Source: JAICYJ01 sp035695105 (GTDB lineage Bacteria > Actinomycetota > Thermoleophilia > Gaiellales > JAICJC01). From it: a stretch of DNA of 64,000 nt. Below are positions 16,495 to 24,581 of this stretch, piece after piece. The stretch lies in assembly GCA_035695105.1 (NCBI GenBank), contig DASSEV010000099.1, forward strand, positions 11,365 through 75,364. Reading direction: 5' to 3'. A program made the position numbers and the translations under genes. The notes under the pieces were generated by a model. That model did no database searches and was not told the origin of the DNA. It saw nothing but the letters and a program-made list of their open reading frames with translations. Position 1 is the stretch's first letter. Every line of letters begins with the position of its first letter.

Positions 16495-17172
16495 TCAATC
16501 CTCCACGACGTACTCGAAAAGCGCCCAGCCCAGGAGCCCGAAGATCGTATCATAGAGGGCCAGGAAGCCCAGCCCCTGGGACGTGTGCAAACCGCTTGTT
16601 TGCGGGGAAATCGTGTCCACCGTGAGCCGTACGGCGACTGTCACGAGCGGCAGCATGAACGGGAGGAACATCACGGGCAGGAGCACCTCCCGGGCGCGGA
16701 CGTGGGTGGCCAGCCCGGCGAGCAGCGAGCCGAGCATTGCGACGCCGAGATCGGCAAGCAGCAGCGCGGCCACCAGCACGGGGATGCTCGGCGAGCGCCC
16801 CTCCTGCAGGAAGAACAGCCAGAACAGCGGGAGCGCGACCGCCTGGGTGAGCGCGAGGAACAGGAACGTGGCGGTGGCCCGCGCCGCCCAGATCGCCGAG
16901 CGGTCGGCGGGCGTCGAGAGCAGCCCGTCCCAGATGCCGTGCTCCCGCTCCTGCGCGAAGCTGCGCACGAGCGCGAGCATCGACGTGAACACGACGACCA
17001 CCCACAGCAGCCCGGTGGCGGCGCGGGTGCCGCCGGCGAGGGTCTCGCCGCCGAGTCCGAACCGGACGAGCACCATCGCGCCCAGCACGAAGGCCAGCAT
17101 GGCCGGCACCAGCTCGCGGCCGCGCCACTCCAGCAGGAGATCCTTGCGGAGCAGCGCCCGGTAGGCCCTCAC
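16495..17172 (-). CDS. ccmB: heme exporter permease CcmB
   Basis: 225 residues from the GTG at 17172, overlapping the ccmA stop by GTGA. Six membrane helices are predicted; typical CcmB features are LLRKDLLLEWRGRE at the N-terminus, RSFAQEREHGIWDGLLSTPADRSAIW and LLADLGVAMLGSLLAGLATHVRAREVLLPVMFLPFMLP. With CcmA it forms the ABC part of the system I cytochrome c maturation machinery. Confidence 0.92.
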   Translation of the reverse strand: MRAYRALLRKDLLLEWRGRELVPAMLAFVLGAMVLVRFGLGGETLAGGTRAATGLLWVVVVFTSMLALVRSFAQEREHGIWDGLLSTPADRSAIWAARATATFLFLALTQAVALPLFWLFFLQEGRSPSIPVLVAALLLADLGVAMLGSLLAGLATHVRAREVLLPVMFLPFMLPLVTVAVRLTVDTISPQTSGLHTSQGLGFLALYDTIFGLLGWALFEYVVED

Positions 17173-17801
17173 GCCAGCTGGCCCTCCGCGAGCTGCACGC
17201 TGCGCACGCCGAGCGGAGCGAACCACTCCGGCTCGTGGGTGGAGATGAGGGCCGTGCCCTCGTGCGAGGCCAGCAGGCCGCGCAGCCGTTCGCGCCCGTC
17301 GTCGTCGAGGCCGGTCGTGGGCTCGTCCAGCAGCAGGATCTGGGGGCGGTGGAGCACGGCCCGAGCTAGGGCAAGGCGCTGGCGCATGCCGCGCGACAGC
17401 TCGGAGGCGACGCCGCCCCGGCGCCGCTCGAGGCCCACCAGCTCGAGCGCCTCGACGACCCGGGCCGCCGGGGCGCCGTGCAGCGCGGCGTAGAGCTCCA
17501 GGTTCTCGCCCGCGGTCAGCCCGGGGTAGACCAGCGGTTCGTGCCCGAGGTACCCGATCAGCGGCCGCACCCGCCGCGCCTCGCGCGGCAACGGATGCCC
17601 GGCGACGGTGACGGTGCCCTCGTGCGGGCGAAGCAGCGTGGCCAGCATCCGCAGCAGCGTCGTCTTCCCCGCGCCGTTGCCGCCGGTGAGAAGCACCCGC
17701 TCTCCCGGCTGCACCTGCAGGCTGACCCGGTCGAGGGCCAGGCGCTCGCCGTAGCGCCGGCTGACCGCATCGCAGCGGACCGCCGGGTCAGACGAGGACA
17801 T
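17169..17801 (-). CDS. ccmA: ABC transporter ATPase CcmA (cytochrome c maturation)
   Basis: 210 residues, typical for CcmA. Walker A GGNGAGKTT, signature LSRGMRQR, Walker B ILLLDEPTTGLD, and a switch His in ISTHE. ATP hydrolysis drives release of holo-CcmE from CcmCD. The gene overlaps the end of the upstream ubiA-like gene by 14 bases and precedes ccmB directly. Confidence 0.93.
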   Translation of the reverse strand: MSSSDPAVRCDAVSRRYGERLALDRVSLQVQPGERVLLTGGNGAGKTTLLRMLATLLRPHEGTVTVAGHPLPREARRVRPLIGYLGHEPLVYPGLTAGENLELYAALHGAPAARVVEALELVGLERRRGGVASELSRGMRQRLALARAVLHRPQILLLDEPTTGLDDDGRERLRGLLASHEGTALISTHEPEWFAPLGVRSVQLAEGQLA

Positions 17802-18645
17802 CGGCCAGCACCGCGGCCAGGAAGACGATCGAGATCACGCCGTTCAGCGTGAAGAAGGCGACGTTGACGCGGGAGAGGTCGTCGGGATGCACGATGGCGT
17901 TCTCGTAGCCGAGCAGCGCTGCGACCACGGCCAGGCCGAGGTAGTACAGCGGCCCGAGGCCGAGGTGCACGCCGACTCCGATCAGCAGGGCGACCGCGAG
18001 CAGGTGGCACACGCGGGTGACCGTCAGCGCGGGTCCGATGCCGAACCTGACCGGGAGCGAGTGGAGGCCCTCCCGGCGGTCGAACTCGACGTCGGTCGTG
18101 GCGTAGATGATGTCGAAGCCGCCGATCCAGAGCGCCACGGCCGCCCACAGCATGAACGGGGCGACGTCGGTGTGGCCGCTCACTGCGAGCCACGCCCCGA
18201 TCGGAGCGAGGCCGGTCGAGATGCCCAGGACGAGGTGGCAGAGCCAGGTGAAGCGCTTGGTGTAGGGGTAGAGCACGAACAGCGCGACCGGGATCGGCCA
18301 GAGCGGGTGGACGATCGGGTCGAGCTGCCAGACGGCGACCAGGAAGACCGCGAGCGAGGCGAGGCAGAAGGCGGTGACCTGGGCCCGGGAGAGCAGGCCG
18401 GAGGGGAGCTCGCGGGCGGCGGTGCGGGGGTTGCGCGCGTCGATCTCGGCATCGATCAGCCGGTTCAGGGCCATGGCCAGGCTGCGGGCGCCGACCATCG
18501 CCAGCGTCACCCATCCCAGCTTCGCTGCCGACGGCAGCTCGCCGACCGACAGGATGGCGCCGACGAAGGCGAACGGCAGCGCGAACACGGTGTGCTCGAA
18601 CTTGACCAGCGAGACGAACCGCCGGGCGGTGATGACCGTGCTCAC
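17788..18645 (-). CDS. UbiA-family prenyltransferase (MqnP-like)
   Basis: 285 residues, about eight membrane helices. Two Asp-rich motifs bind Mg-diphosphate: NRLIDAEIDARN and ATTDVEFDRREG. The family transfers polyprenyl chains to aromatic acids. In actinomycetes lacking ubiquinone this subfamily usually serves the futalosine menaquinone route (MqnP). Heme O synthase is another relative, but the opening FVSLVKFEHTVFALPFAFVG is that of UbiA/MqnP. The GTG start overlaps the moaB stop (GTGA). Confidence 0.88.
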   Translation of the reverse strand: MSTVITARRFVSLVKFEHTVFALPFAFVGAILSVGELPSAAKLGWVTLAMVGARSLAMALNRLIDAEIDARNPRTAARELPSGLLSRAQVTAFCLASLAVFLVAVWQLDPIVHPLWPIPVALFVLYPYTKRFTWLCHLVLGISTGLAPIGAWLAVSGHTDVAPFMLWAAVALWIGGFDIIYATTDVEFDRREGLHSLPVRFGIGPALTVTRVCHLLAVALLIGVGVHLGLGPLYYLGLAVVAALLGYENAIVHPDDLSRVNVAFFTLNGVISIVFLAAVLADVLV

Positions 18646-19118
18646 GGGTGCTCCGTGGGGCGGGAGGTGAGCAGCTCGACGCCGTGGCCGAGCGCCGGCT
18701 GGACGGCGTCGAAGCACTCCGCGCAGGCGCGCGGGCTGCCGGGGAAGTTGACGATCAGGCTGGCGCCGCGGATGCCGCTGTGGCCGCGGGACAGCAGACC
18801 GTGGGGCGAGGCCCGGCGGGAGACCTCGCGCATGGCCTCGTCCAGGCCGGGCGTGGGGCGCTCGACGACGGCAGCCGTCGCCTCGGGCGTGACGTCTCGC
18901 GGCGCAAAGCCGGTGCCGCCGGTCGTGAGCACGAGATCCGCGCGCTCGGCCAGCTGGAGCAGCGCCTCGGCGATGCCGTCGCGGTCGTCGGGCACGGTGC
19001 GCCGCTCGACCACCTCGAAGCCGGCGGCGGCCGCACGGTCGGCGAGCACCTGGCCGCTCGCGTCCTCACGGCTGCCGGCGGCGACGCCGTCGGACACGGT
19101 CAGCACGGCTGCCCTCAT
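18642..19118 (-). CDS. molybdopterin adenylyltransferase-type protein (MoaB/Mog)
   Basis: 158 residues. The MoCF-biosynthesis fold is shown by VLTVSDGVAAGSREDASGQVLAD, the molybdopterin-binding loop LVLTTGGTGFAPRDVTPEA, and SLIVNFPGSPRACAE. Proteins of this group adenylate molybdopterin before MoeA inserts molybdate. MoaB and Mog cannot be told apart with confidence here. The start overlaps moaC by ATGA. Confidence 0.9.
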   Translation of the reverse strand: MRAAVLTVSDGVAAGSREDASGQVLADRAAAAGFEVVERRTVPDDRDGIAEALLQLAERADLVLTTGGTGFAPRDVTPEATAAVVERPTPGLDEAMREVSRRASPHGLLSRGHSGIRGASLIVNFPGSPRACAECFDAVQPALGHGVELLTSRPTEHP

Positions 19119-19561
19119 TCCGGCCGCCGCCAGTGGCCGGACTTGCCGCCCTCCTTCTCGACGAGGTGAGCGCCGTCGATGGCGATCGCCGGGTCGATGC
19201 CCTTGGTCATGTCGTAGACGGTGAGCGCCGCCGCGAGTGCGGCGGTCAGCGCCTCCATCTCGACGCCGGTCTGGGCGGTCGTCTCGGCGGCGGCGGTGAT
19301 GGCTACCCCGTGGTCGTCCAGCTCAGGGGTGACGTCGACGCGGGTGAGGGGCAGCGGGTGGCAGAGCGGGACGATGTCCGGCGTGCGCTTGGCGGCCATG
19401 ATCCCGGCGACGCGGGCGACGGCGAGAACGTCGCCCTTGGGCAGCGTGCCGGCGGTGATGCGGTCACGCACGTCCAGGCCCATCGCCACATGGGCGTAGG
19501 CAACAGCCCGGCGGCGCGTGACGGGCTTGTCGCCGACGTCGATCATGCGGATCTCGGACAT
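19115..19561 (-). CDS. moaC: cyclic pyranopterin monophosphate synthase MoaC
   Basis: 148 residues, normal length. Acts after MoaA to form cyclic pyranopterin monophosphate. Diagnostic segments: MIDVGDKPVTRRRAVA, KGDVLAVARVAGIMAAKRTPDIVPLCHPLPL, TGVEMEALTAALAAALTVYDMTKGID, and the C-terminal EKEGGKSGHWRR. It is the first gene of the long minus-strand train, with its own -10 box 8 nt from the ATG. Confidence 0.96.
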   Translation of the reverse strand: MSEIRMIDVGDKPVTRRRAVAYAHVAMGLDVRDRITAGTLPKGDVLAVARVAGIMAAKRTPDIVPLCHPLPLTRVDVTPELDDHGVAITAAAETTAQTGVEMEALTAALAAALTVYDMTKGIDPAIAIDGAHLVEKEGGKSGHWRRPE

Positions 19562-19569
19562 CGGCGCGA

Positions 19570-19575
19570 AGTGTA
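19570..19575 (-). promoter_or_regulatory. -10 box (TACACT) of moaC-hem operon, leaderless
   Basis: Minus-strand TACACT ends 8 nt before the moaC ATG, so the operon's first gene appears leaderless. No Moco riboswitch fits in the remaining space. Confidence 0.6.
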
Positions 19576-19617
19576 CGGGGGTCAGCGCGGGCCCGGTGCC
19601 AGCCTGGAGCGTTGGGC

Positions 19618-19623
19618 TAGCGT
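19618..19623 (+). promoter_or_regulatory. -10 box (TAGCGT) of VOC gene, leaderless
   Basis: TAGCGT ends 8 nt before the GTG at 19632. It lies ~45 bp from the divergent moaC -10, so the two promoters are close enough to interact. Confidence 0.45.
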
Positions 19624-19631
19624 TTCAGGCG

Positions 19632-20006
19632 GTGGCTGACGGCTCGAACGACCTCGGCGTGACCGGCGTCCATGCGATCGTGTTCTCCCCGGAGGCGGAT
19701 CGGGTGCGCGCGTTCTTCCGGGATGTCCTTCAGCTGCCGCACGTCGATGCGCACGCCGGGTGGCCGATCTTCGCGCTGCCGCCGGCGGAGCTCGCGGTGC
19801 ACCCGGCCGAGGCCGGCGGACGCCATGAGCTGTTCCTGATGTGCGAGGACATCAGCGCGACGATGGCCGTGCTCGAGCGCCGGGGCATCGGCACGATGGG
19901 CGGGGTGACCGAGGAGAGCTGGGGTCTCTGGACGACGATCGTGATGCCCGACGGCGGTGGGCTGAAGGTGTACCAGCCAACGCACCCCAGCCCGATACGG
20001 CCGTGA
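19632..20006 (+). CDS. VOC (glyoxalase-like) superfamily protein
   Basis: 124 residues from the GTG at 19632. One vicinal-oxygen-chelate module: GVHAIVFSPEADRVRAFFRDVLQL, HELFLMCEDISATMAVLERRGI, and a final strand with DGGGLKVYQP. The usual second metal Glu of glyoxalase I is not evident, so substrate and metal use are unclear. Confidence 0.8.
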   Translation: MADGSNDLGVTGVHAIVFSPEADRVRAFFRDVLQLPHVDAHAGWPIFALPPAELAVHPAEAGGRHELFLMCEDISATMAVLERRGIGTMGGVTEESWGLWTTIVMPDGGGLKVYQPTHPSPIRP

Positions 20007-20037
20007 TCTCGCCGGTGCGAGCGCGAGTCATGGCCGC

Positions 20038-20415
20038 TCACAGCCGCGCTGGTGACGCAAGCAGCTCGAGCCGGTTCCCGAAGGGATCCGCCACGTAGAA
20101 CCGCTCCTCGCCAGGCAGCGACTCATCCCAGGTGACCGCGTGCCCCGCGGCCGCCAGACGGCCGGCCAGGTCGTGGAGCTCGGATGCCGTCCCCAGGCGA
20201 AACGCCGGATGGGCCTTCGCCGCCGGGGCGAACGGCTCCGCCACGCCGACGTGCAGCTGCTGCTGCCCGGCCGCGAACCAGCATCCTCCGCGGCCGGCCA
20301 GCGCCTCCGGCTTCGCCACCTCCGGCAGCTCGAGCAGCCCGCCGTAGAACGCCCGGGCCTGCTCCTCGCAGCCAGGCGGCGCGGCCACCTGGACGTGGTC
20401 GATGCCCGCGATCAC
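20038..20415 (-). CDS. VOC (glyoxalase-like) superfamily protein
   Basis: 125 residues from the GTG at 20415, overlapping the otsA stop by GTGA. The VOC fold is clear: GIDHVQVAAPPGCEEQARAFYGGLLELPEV, LHVGVAEPFAPAAKAHPAFRL, and FYVADPFGNRLELL with the terminal metal-type Glu. His-24-like HV and Glu in NRLELL are candidate metal ligands. Coupling to otsA may be positional only. It is a different subfamily from the VOC protein 30 bases away on the other strand. Confidence 0.82.
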   Translation of the reverse strand: MIAGIDHVQVAAPPGCEEQARAFYGGLLELPEVAKPEALAGRGGCWFAAGQQQLHVGVAEPFAPAAKAHPAFRLGTASELHDLAGRLAAAGHAVTWDESLPGEERFYVADPFGNRLELLASPARL

Positions 20416-21869
20416 GCCTCGACGGGCCGCAGCGCGGCGAGGTCGCCGAGCTGCGCGTCGATCCACCGCGCGATGTCGTGCTCGCGGACCTGGCCTCGCA
20501 GCCCCTCGATGCGGTCGCGCCGCTCAGACTGGTGCATCGTCAGCGCCTGGTAGATCGCATCCGCCTGCTGCTGGATGTCGAACGGGTTGACCGAGATCGC
20601 CCACGGGGCCAGCTCCTCGTGCGACCCGGCGTTCTCCGACAGGATCAGCACCCCGTCGCGCTCGTTCAGCAGCGGCGCCTCCTTCGCCACCAGGTTCATG
20701 CCGTCGAAGATCGCATTCACGAGCAGCACGTCGTAGGCCTTGTACGCCGCGACGGCCTGCGGGAAGTTGTCCGAGATGCGCAGGTCGACCGGCGTCCACA
20801 TCCCCGTCATGTACCAGCGGTCGTTGACCTCGCGCACGGCGCGCTGGATCGCACCGACGTACTCCGCGTACTCGGGGATGTCGGCCCGCGAGGGGTCGAG
20901 CAGCGCCAGCATCGTCACCCGCCCCCGCCACTCGCTGTGCTGCGACAGGAACAGGTCGAACGCCCGCAGGCCCCGCACCACGTTCTTCGACGGATCGGTG
21001 CGGTCGACCCGCAGGATCATCTTCTCCGGCCTGGCCAGCTCGATCGACGGCGCCAGCTCCAGCACCTCGTCGGTCGCCGCCAGCCGCTCGAACTCGGCCG
21101 GATCGACCGAGATCGGATAGCTCCGCACCTTGACGTCCCGGCCCCGGAAGCGCACGGTGCAGCTCGCGAAGTCCACCTCGCCGTCGGTGAGCTCGTCGCA
21201 GCAGTGCAGGAACGCCCGCACGTAGCGCGTCGTATGCAGCCCGACGATGTCGCAGTGGAGCATCGACTCGTGGATGGCCGTGCGGATCTCTGCGGGCAGG
21301 ATCCGCCAGTAGTCCGGCATCGGCCAGGGGATGTGCGTGAAGTGCTGGATCAGCGCGTCCGGCACCCGCTCACGGATCCCCCGCGGCACCATGAACAGCT
21401 GGTAGTCGTGCACCATCACGATCGGCCGCGGGCCCTTGCCGCCGAGGCTCTCGAGCTCCGCCGCGACGGCCTCGGCGAAGCGCTCGTTGACCGGCAGGTA
21501 GCCGGCGTCCCACGCCAGCCGGATGTTGCGGTCGACGTCCGGCTCCAGGCTCAGCCCCCACAGGTAGTGGTGTAGGAACCAGAGCGTGGGATTCGCGAAC
21601 ACGTTGTAGTAGCGGTCGTACTCCTCGCGGTCGTGCGTCACGAGGCGCAGCCGCAGGTTGCCGTCCACGTACGGGCCTTCCGCCGCGACGGCCGCGTCGC
21701 CGTCCGAGAGCGCGCTTGCCACCCAGGTCAGCGGACGCTGCGAGGTCAGCGCCGAGAGCGCCGTGACCAGTCCGCCACCGCCGCGCTTCGCGCTGCGGCT
21801 GCCGTCGGCGGCCGTCTCGAACCGCATCGGCCCGCGGTTTGACACGATCAGGAGCGGAGCGTCGTCCAT
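20412..21869 (-). CDS. GT20 glycosyltransferase, OtsA-like trehalose-6-phosphate synthase
   Basis: 485 residues. GT20 marks: VSNRGP at the N-terminus, GGGGLVTALSAL, MVHDYQLFMVP, HFTHIPWPMPDYWRILP, GMNLVAKEAPLLN and SENAGSHEEL. The sugar-nucleotide loop that reads RLDYTKG in OtsA is here RTDPSKN, keeping the Arg and Lys but not the rest; glucosylglycerol-phosphate or other GT20 acceptors are thus possible. There is no phosphatase domain and no otsB nearby. It follows treT in the same direction but has its own -10 box. Confidence 0.85.
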   Translation of the reverse strand: MDDAPLLIVSNRGPMRFETAADGSRSAKRGGGGLVTALSALTSQRPLTWVASALSDGDAAVAAEGPYVDGNLRLRLVTHDREEYDRYYNVFANPTLWFLHHYLWGLSLEPDVDRNIRLAWDAGYLPVNERFAEAVAAELESLGGKGPRPIVMVHDYQLFMVPRGIRERVPDALIQHFTHIPWPMPDYWRILPAEIRTAIHESMLHCDIVGLHTTRYVRAFLHCCDELTDGEVDFASCTVRFRGRDVKVRSYPISVDPAEFERLAATDEVLELAPSIELARPEKMILRVDRTDPSKNVVRGLRAFDLFLSQHSEWRGRVTMLALLDPSRADIPEYAEYVGAIQRAVREVNDRWYMTGMWTPVDLRISDNFPQAVAAYKAYDVLLVNAIFDGMNLVAKEAPLLNERDGVLILSENAGSHEELAPWAISVNPFDIQQQADAIYQALTMHQSERRDRIEGLRGQVREHDIARWIDAQLGDLAALRPVEA

Positions 21870-21877
21870 GGGCACGC

Positions 21878-21883
21878 AGCCTA
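21878..21883 (-). promoter_or_regulatory. -10 box (TAGGCT) of otsA-like gene, leaderless
   Basis: Minus-strand TAGGCT ends 8 nt before the ATG at 21869, in the 32-bp gap after treT. Confidence 0.45.
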
Positions 21884-21901
21884 CCCGGCGCGGGCTGCGG
21901 G

Positions 21902-23176
21902 CTACACGCGCGCTCGGTGGAAGTCCAGCTCGACCTGCTCGCCGTCGAAGTGGTGCATCAGCGCCAGCCAGTCGCGCACCAGCCGCGGGGTCAGGAATCG
22001 CCGGCGGACGTGCTCCTTGCCGCGCCGCGCCATCGCGCGCGCCTCGGAGGGGTCCGCGAGGATCTCGAGCGCCCGCTCGGCGCACGCCTGCGGTGAATCC
22101 ACCAGGTGCCCCGTCACGCGGTCCTCGATCTGCGTGGTGATCCCGCCCACGTTGCCGCCGATCACCGGACGCGCCTTCCACAGCGCCTCCGACACCGTCA
22201 GCCCGAAGCCCTCGCGGATCGACTTCTGGATGCACATCTCGGCGTGCACCTGGAACGCGTTCACCTCGACCGCGCCGACGTTGTTGAGGTTGCTGAGGAT
22301 GTGGATGTCGGAGTCCTCGCCGGCCAGCGCCACGGTCTGGTTGTAGTACTCCCAGCCCTCGGGGTCGTCATGGGCCATCGAGCCGACCAGTGCCAGCTGC
22401 ATCCCGGGGTGCTCGCGCTTGACCTGGCGGTACGCCTCGATCACGCCGGCCGGGTCCTTCCACGGATCGAACCGCGACACCTGCAGCATCATCGGGCGGT
22501 TCGCGTCGATGCCGAACTGGTCGACGATGTAGGCGGCGTCCTCGGCGGCGAGCGCCATGTTCTTCGGCGCCAGCGGGTCGATCGCGGGCGGCCAGATCAC
22601 CGCGTTGGACACGGCGTCGGTGTGCGGCACGTACTCGTGCATGTGGAAGATGGTCGCGTCGTACGCGGAGATCGAGGGCAGCAGGAACTCGAGCACGTCC
22701 GGGTTCGGCTCGGACAGGTCGATGTGGCAGCGCCACACCCACCGCGGCCGCGAGGTCTGCACCATCGAGCGCATCGCCACGGGCTGGGGATCGTGCACGA
22801 CGATCATGTCCCACTCGTCGGAGTCGGTCAGCTCGTCGGCGTTCAGCTGGTTGTAGCGGACGAACACCTCCTGCTGCTCGGCGGTCAGCCCCTGCGGGTT
22901 GCCCTGCAGGGCGTTGTGGATCGTCTTCGTCACGTCGAAGAACTCGTCGCGTCCGTGGATCACGCGCCACTCGGTCTCGATGCCGACGTCGTTCAGCAGC
23001 GGGATCAGCGTGTACTGGATCTCGGCGACGCCGCCGCCGAACGCGGTGGCCGACAGGTGCAGCATCCGCCGGCCGCGCAGAGGCTCGGCCAGCGTCCGGA
23101 TCTCGTCCGCGAGCGAGCGCCCGACGATCGACGCGTAGTCCGCAAGGTTCTTGTGGCCGACATTGACGCGTTGCAT
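21902..23176 (-). CDS. treT: trehalose synthase, glycosyltransferring type (TreT, GT4)
   Basis: 424 residues from the ATG at 23176. TreT joins ADP/UDP-glucose and glucose to trehalose in one reversible step. Family marks: LHLSATAFGGGVAEIQYTLIPLLNDVGIETEWRVI (opening of the GT4 fold), VVHDPQPVA, WRCHIDLSEPN, WPPAIDPLAPKN, QVSRFDPWKDPAGVIEAY, and the donor-binding SIREGFGLTVSEALWK. The pairing with an OtsA-like enzyme gives two possible trehalose routes. Confidence 0.88.
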   Translation of the reverse strand: MQRVNVGHKNLADYASIVGRSLADEIRTLAEPLRGRRMLHLSATAFGGGVAEIQYTLIPLLNDVGIETEWRVIHGRDEFFDVTKTIHNALQGNPQGLTAEQQEVFVRYNQLNADELTDSDEWDMIVVHDPQPVAMRSMVQTSRPRWVWRCHIDLSEPNPDVLEFLLPSISAYDATIFHMHEYVPHTDAVSNAVIWPPAIDPLAPKNMALAAEDAAYIVDQFGIDANRPMMLQVSRFDPWKDPAGVIEAYRQVKREHPGMQLALVGSMAHDDPEGWEYYNQTVALAGEDSDIHILSNLNNVGAVEVNAFQVHAEMCIQKSIREGFGLTVSEALWKARPVIGGNVGGITTQIEDRVTGHLVDSPQACAERALEILADPSEARAMARRGKEHVRRRFLTPRLVRDWLALMHHFDGEQVELDFHRARV

Positions 23177-23184
23177 GGCGGGAG

Positions 23185-23190
23185 ACCCTA
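23185..23190 (-). promoter_or_regulatory. -10 box (TAGGGT) of treT, leaderless
   Basis: Minus-strand TAGGGT ends 8 nt before the ATG at 23176 and lies in the 24-bp gap after the HtrA gene. Confidence 0.45.
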
Positions 23191-23200
23191 GCAACAGGCT

Positions 23201-24364
23201 CTACAGGGGACGAACGCCCAGCGTCACGTCGACCGTGCGCGTGTCAGACCCGCGCACCACGCGCAGGTGCAGCACGTCGCCCGGGCTCGCCTCGTCCACC
23301 AGGCGGATGAAGTCGTCGGACGACGTCACCCGATGGCCGTTCTCGCTGACGATGACGTCCCCGTCCGGCCGGATCGATGCGCCCTGGAAGTCCTCGAGCG
23401 ACCCGCCGTCCGTCAGGCCGGCCCTGGCCGCCGGGCCGTTTGGCGTGACCGCCACGATCAGCGCCCCGCGGTCGGTGTGCAGCCCGAAGCGGTCGGCCAG
23501 CGCCGGGGTGACGGTGCTCAGCCGCACGCCCATCCACCCGTACTGCACCTGCCCGTGCTGTACCAGCTGCTCGAGCGAGCGCCTGGCCAGATCGATCGGC
23601 ACCGCGAAGCCGACGCCCTCGCCGCCGCCGCTCGTCGTCTGGATCTGCGCGTTGATCCCGATCACCTGCCCCGCCGCGTCGAACAGCGGGCCGCCCGAGT
23701 TGCCGTGGTTGATCGCCGCGTCGGTCTGGATCGCTCCCGGGATCGCAAAGCCGGTGCCGCTCGCGAGCGACCGGTTGATCGCCGACACGACGCCGACCGA
23801 CAGCGATCCGGCCTCGAGGAACGGGCTGCCGATGGCCGCTACCGGCTCCCCCACGCGCACGGCTGCCGAATCGCCGAGCGGGACCGGCCGCAGGCGCTCG
23901 GACCCGGGCTGCACCCTGATCACGGCCACGTCGGAGAACAGGTCGAAGCCGACCATGGTGGCGGGCACCTGGTTGCCGTCGGCGAACCGCACGTACATCT
24001 GCTGGGCGGGCTTGACGTCCTGCGGGCTCACGTTCTGGTCGGCCGAGTTTGTGACGACGTGGGCGTTGGTGATGATGAGGCCGTCCTTGCTGACCACAAA
24101 CCCGCTGCCTCCCGACTCGCTGGAGCCGAGGATCGCCGTGATCGTGACCACGCCGCCGATGCGGGCCCGGTAGATCGCCCCAGCGTCGAAGCCGGTGGCG
24201 GTCGACGTCGCGTTCACCGGCTGAACGGTCGCCGCTCCCGCGGAGATGACGGTCTGGGTGCCATCGAACGCCCCGCTCGAGGATGCGATCGCGAGCGTGA
24301 CGACGGCGGCGGCGACGCCGGCGACGAGCCCCGCCACGGCGGCGATCAGTACGGGGGCCTTCAC
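23201..24364 (-). CDS. HtrA/DegP-like serine protease with PDZ domain
   Basis: 387 residues from a GTG. Residues ~5-27 are an N-terminal membrane anchor (LIAAVAGLVAGVAAAVVTLAIA), so the protease faces outside. The trypsin-like domain keeps the triad: His in TNAHVV, Asp in FSDVAVI, Ser in HGNSGGPLF. A C-terminal PDZ domain (~285-387) includes WMGVRLSTVTPALADRFGL, a GALIVAVTPNGPAARAGL loop and EASPGDVLHLRVVRG. Likely role: protein quality control at the cell envelope. It is transcribed from its own TAACGT box 7 nt upstream, and treT and otsA follow. Confidence 0.93.
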   Translation of the reverse strand: MKAPVLIAAVAGLVAGVAAAVVTLAIASSSGAFDGTQTVISAGAATVQPVNATSTATGFDAGAIYRARIGGVVTITAILGSSESGGSGFVVSKDGLIITNAHVVTNSADQNVSPQDVKPAQQMYVRFADGNQVPATMVGFDLFSDVAVIRVQPGSERLRPVPLGDSAAVRVGEPVAAIGSPFLEAGSLSVGVVSAINRSLASGTGFAIPGAIQTDAAINHGNSGGPLFDAAGQVIGINAQIQTTSGGGEGVGFAVPIDLARRSLEQLVQHGQVQYGWMGVRLSTVTPALADRFGLHTDRGALIVAVTPNGPAARAGLTDGGSLEDFQGASIRPDGDVIVSENGHRVTSSDDFIRLVDEASPGDVLHLRVVRGSDTRTVDVTLGVRPL

Positions 24365-24371
24365 CGGCCGA

Positions 24372-24377
24372 ACGTTA
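24372..24377 (-). promoter_or_regulatory. -10 box (TAACGT) of htrA-like gene, leaderless
   Basis: Minus-strand TAACGT ends 7 nt before the GTG at 24364. Confidence 0.4.
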
Positions 24378-24470
24378 CCCGTGCGAAGGAGATGACGGAT
24401 CCCACCCCGCAGCGCGTCTGATCGTCGAACGCTCGTAGAGGCCGTCCGGCCTGGGGCTGCGGTTGGAACC

Positions 24471-24569
24471 GTCGCATCGCGGCGTCCTCAATCGGGCCGA
24501 TATTCCCGATATTGCGCCCTCCTTCGGTCCTTGCGCTGCTCGGTTCTCAACCGCTCAGACCGCACAGCG
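24471..24569 (+). repeat. inverted repeat copy A (~99 bp, partner at 29246-29343)
   Basis: About 84% identical by hand alignment to the reverse complement of 29246-29343, with one short indel. The best-kept core is TCGGGCCGATATTCCCGATAT, followed by CCCTCC, TCCTTG, GCTGCT and CTCAGACCGCAC. It fills the intergenic space between the htrA and histidine kinase genes. No ORF, terminal inverted repeats or transposase are seen. Confidence 0.75.
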
Positions 24570-24581
24570 AGATGGGATTAG

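Noticed and set aside
19562..19631. Moco riboswitch before moaC
   Set aside because: Only ~70 bp separate the divergent starts and a -10 box is 8 nt from the ATG, leaving no room for the aptamer.
24471..24569. Insertion sequence end or transposon remnant
   Set aside because: No transposase, terminal inverted repeats or target duplication are seen around either repeat copy.
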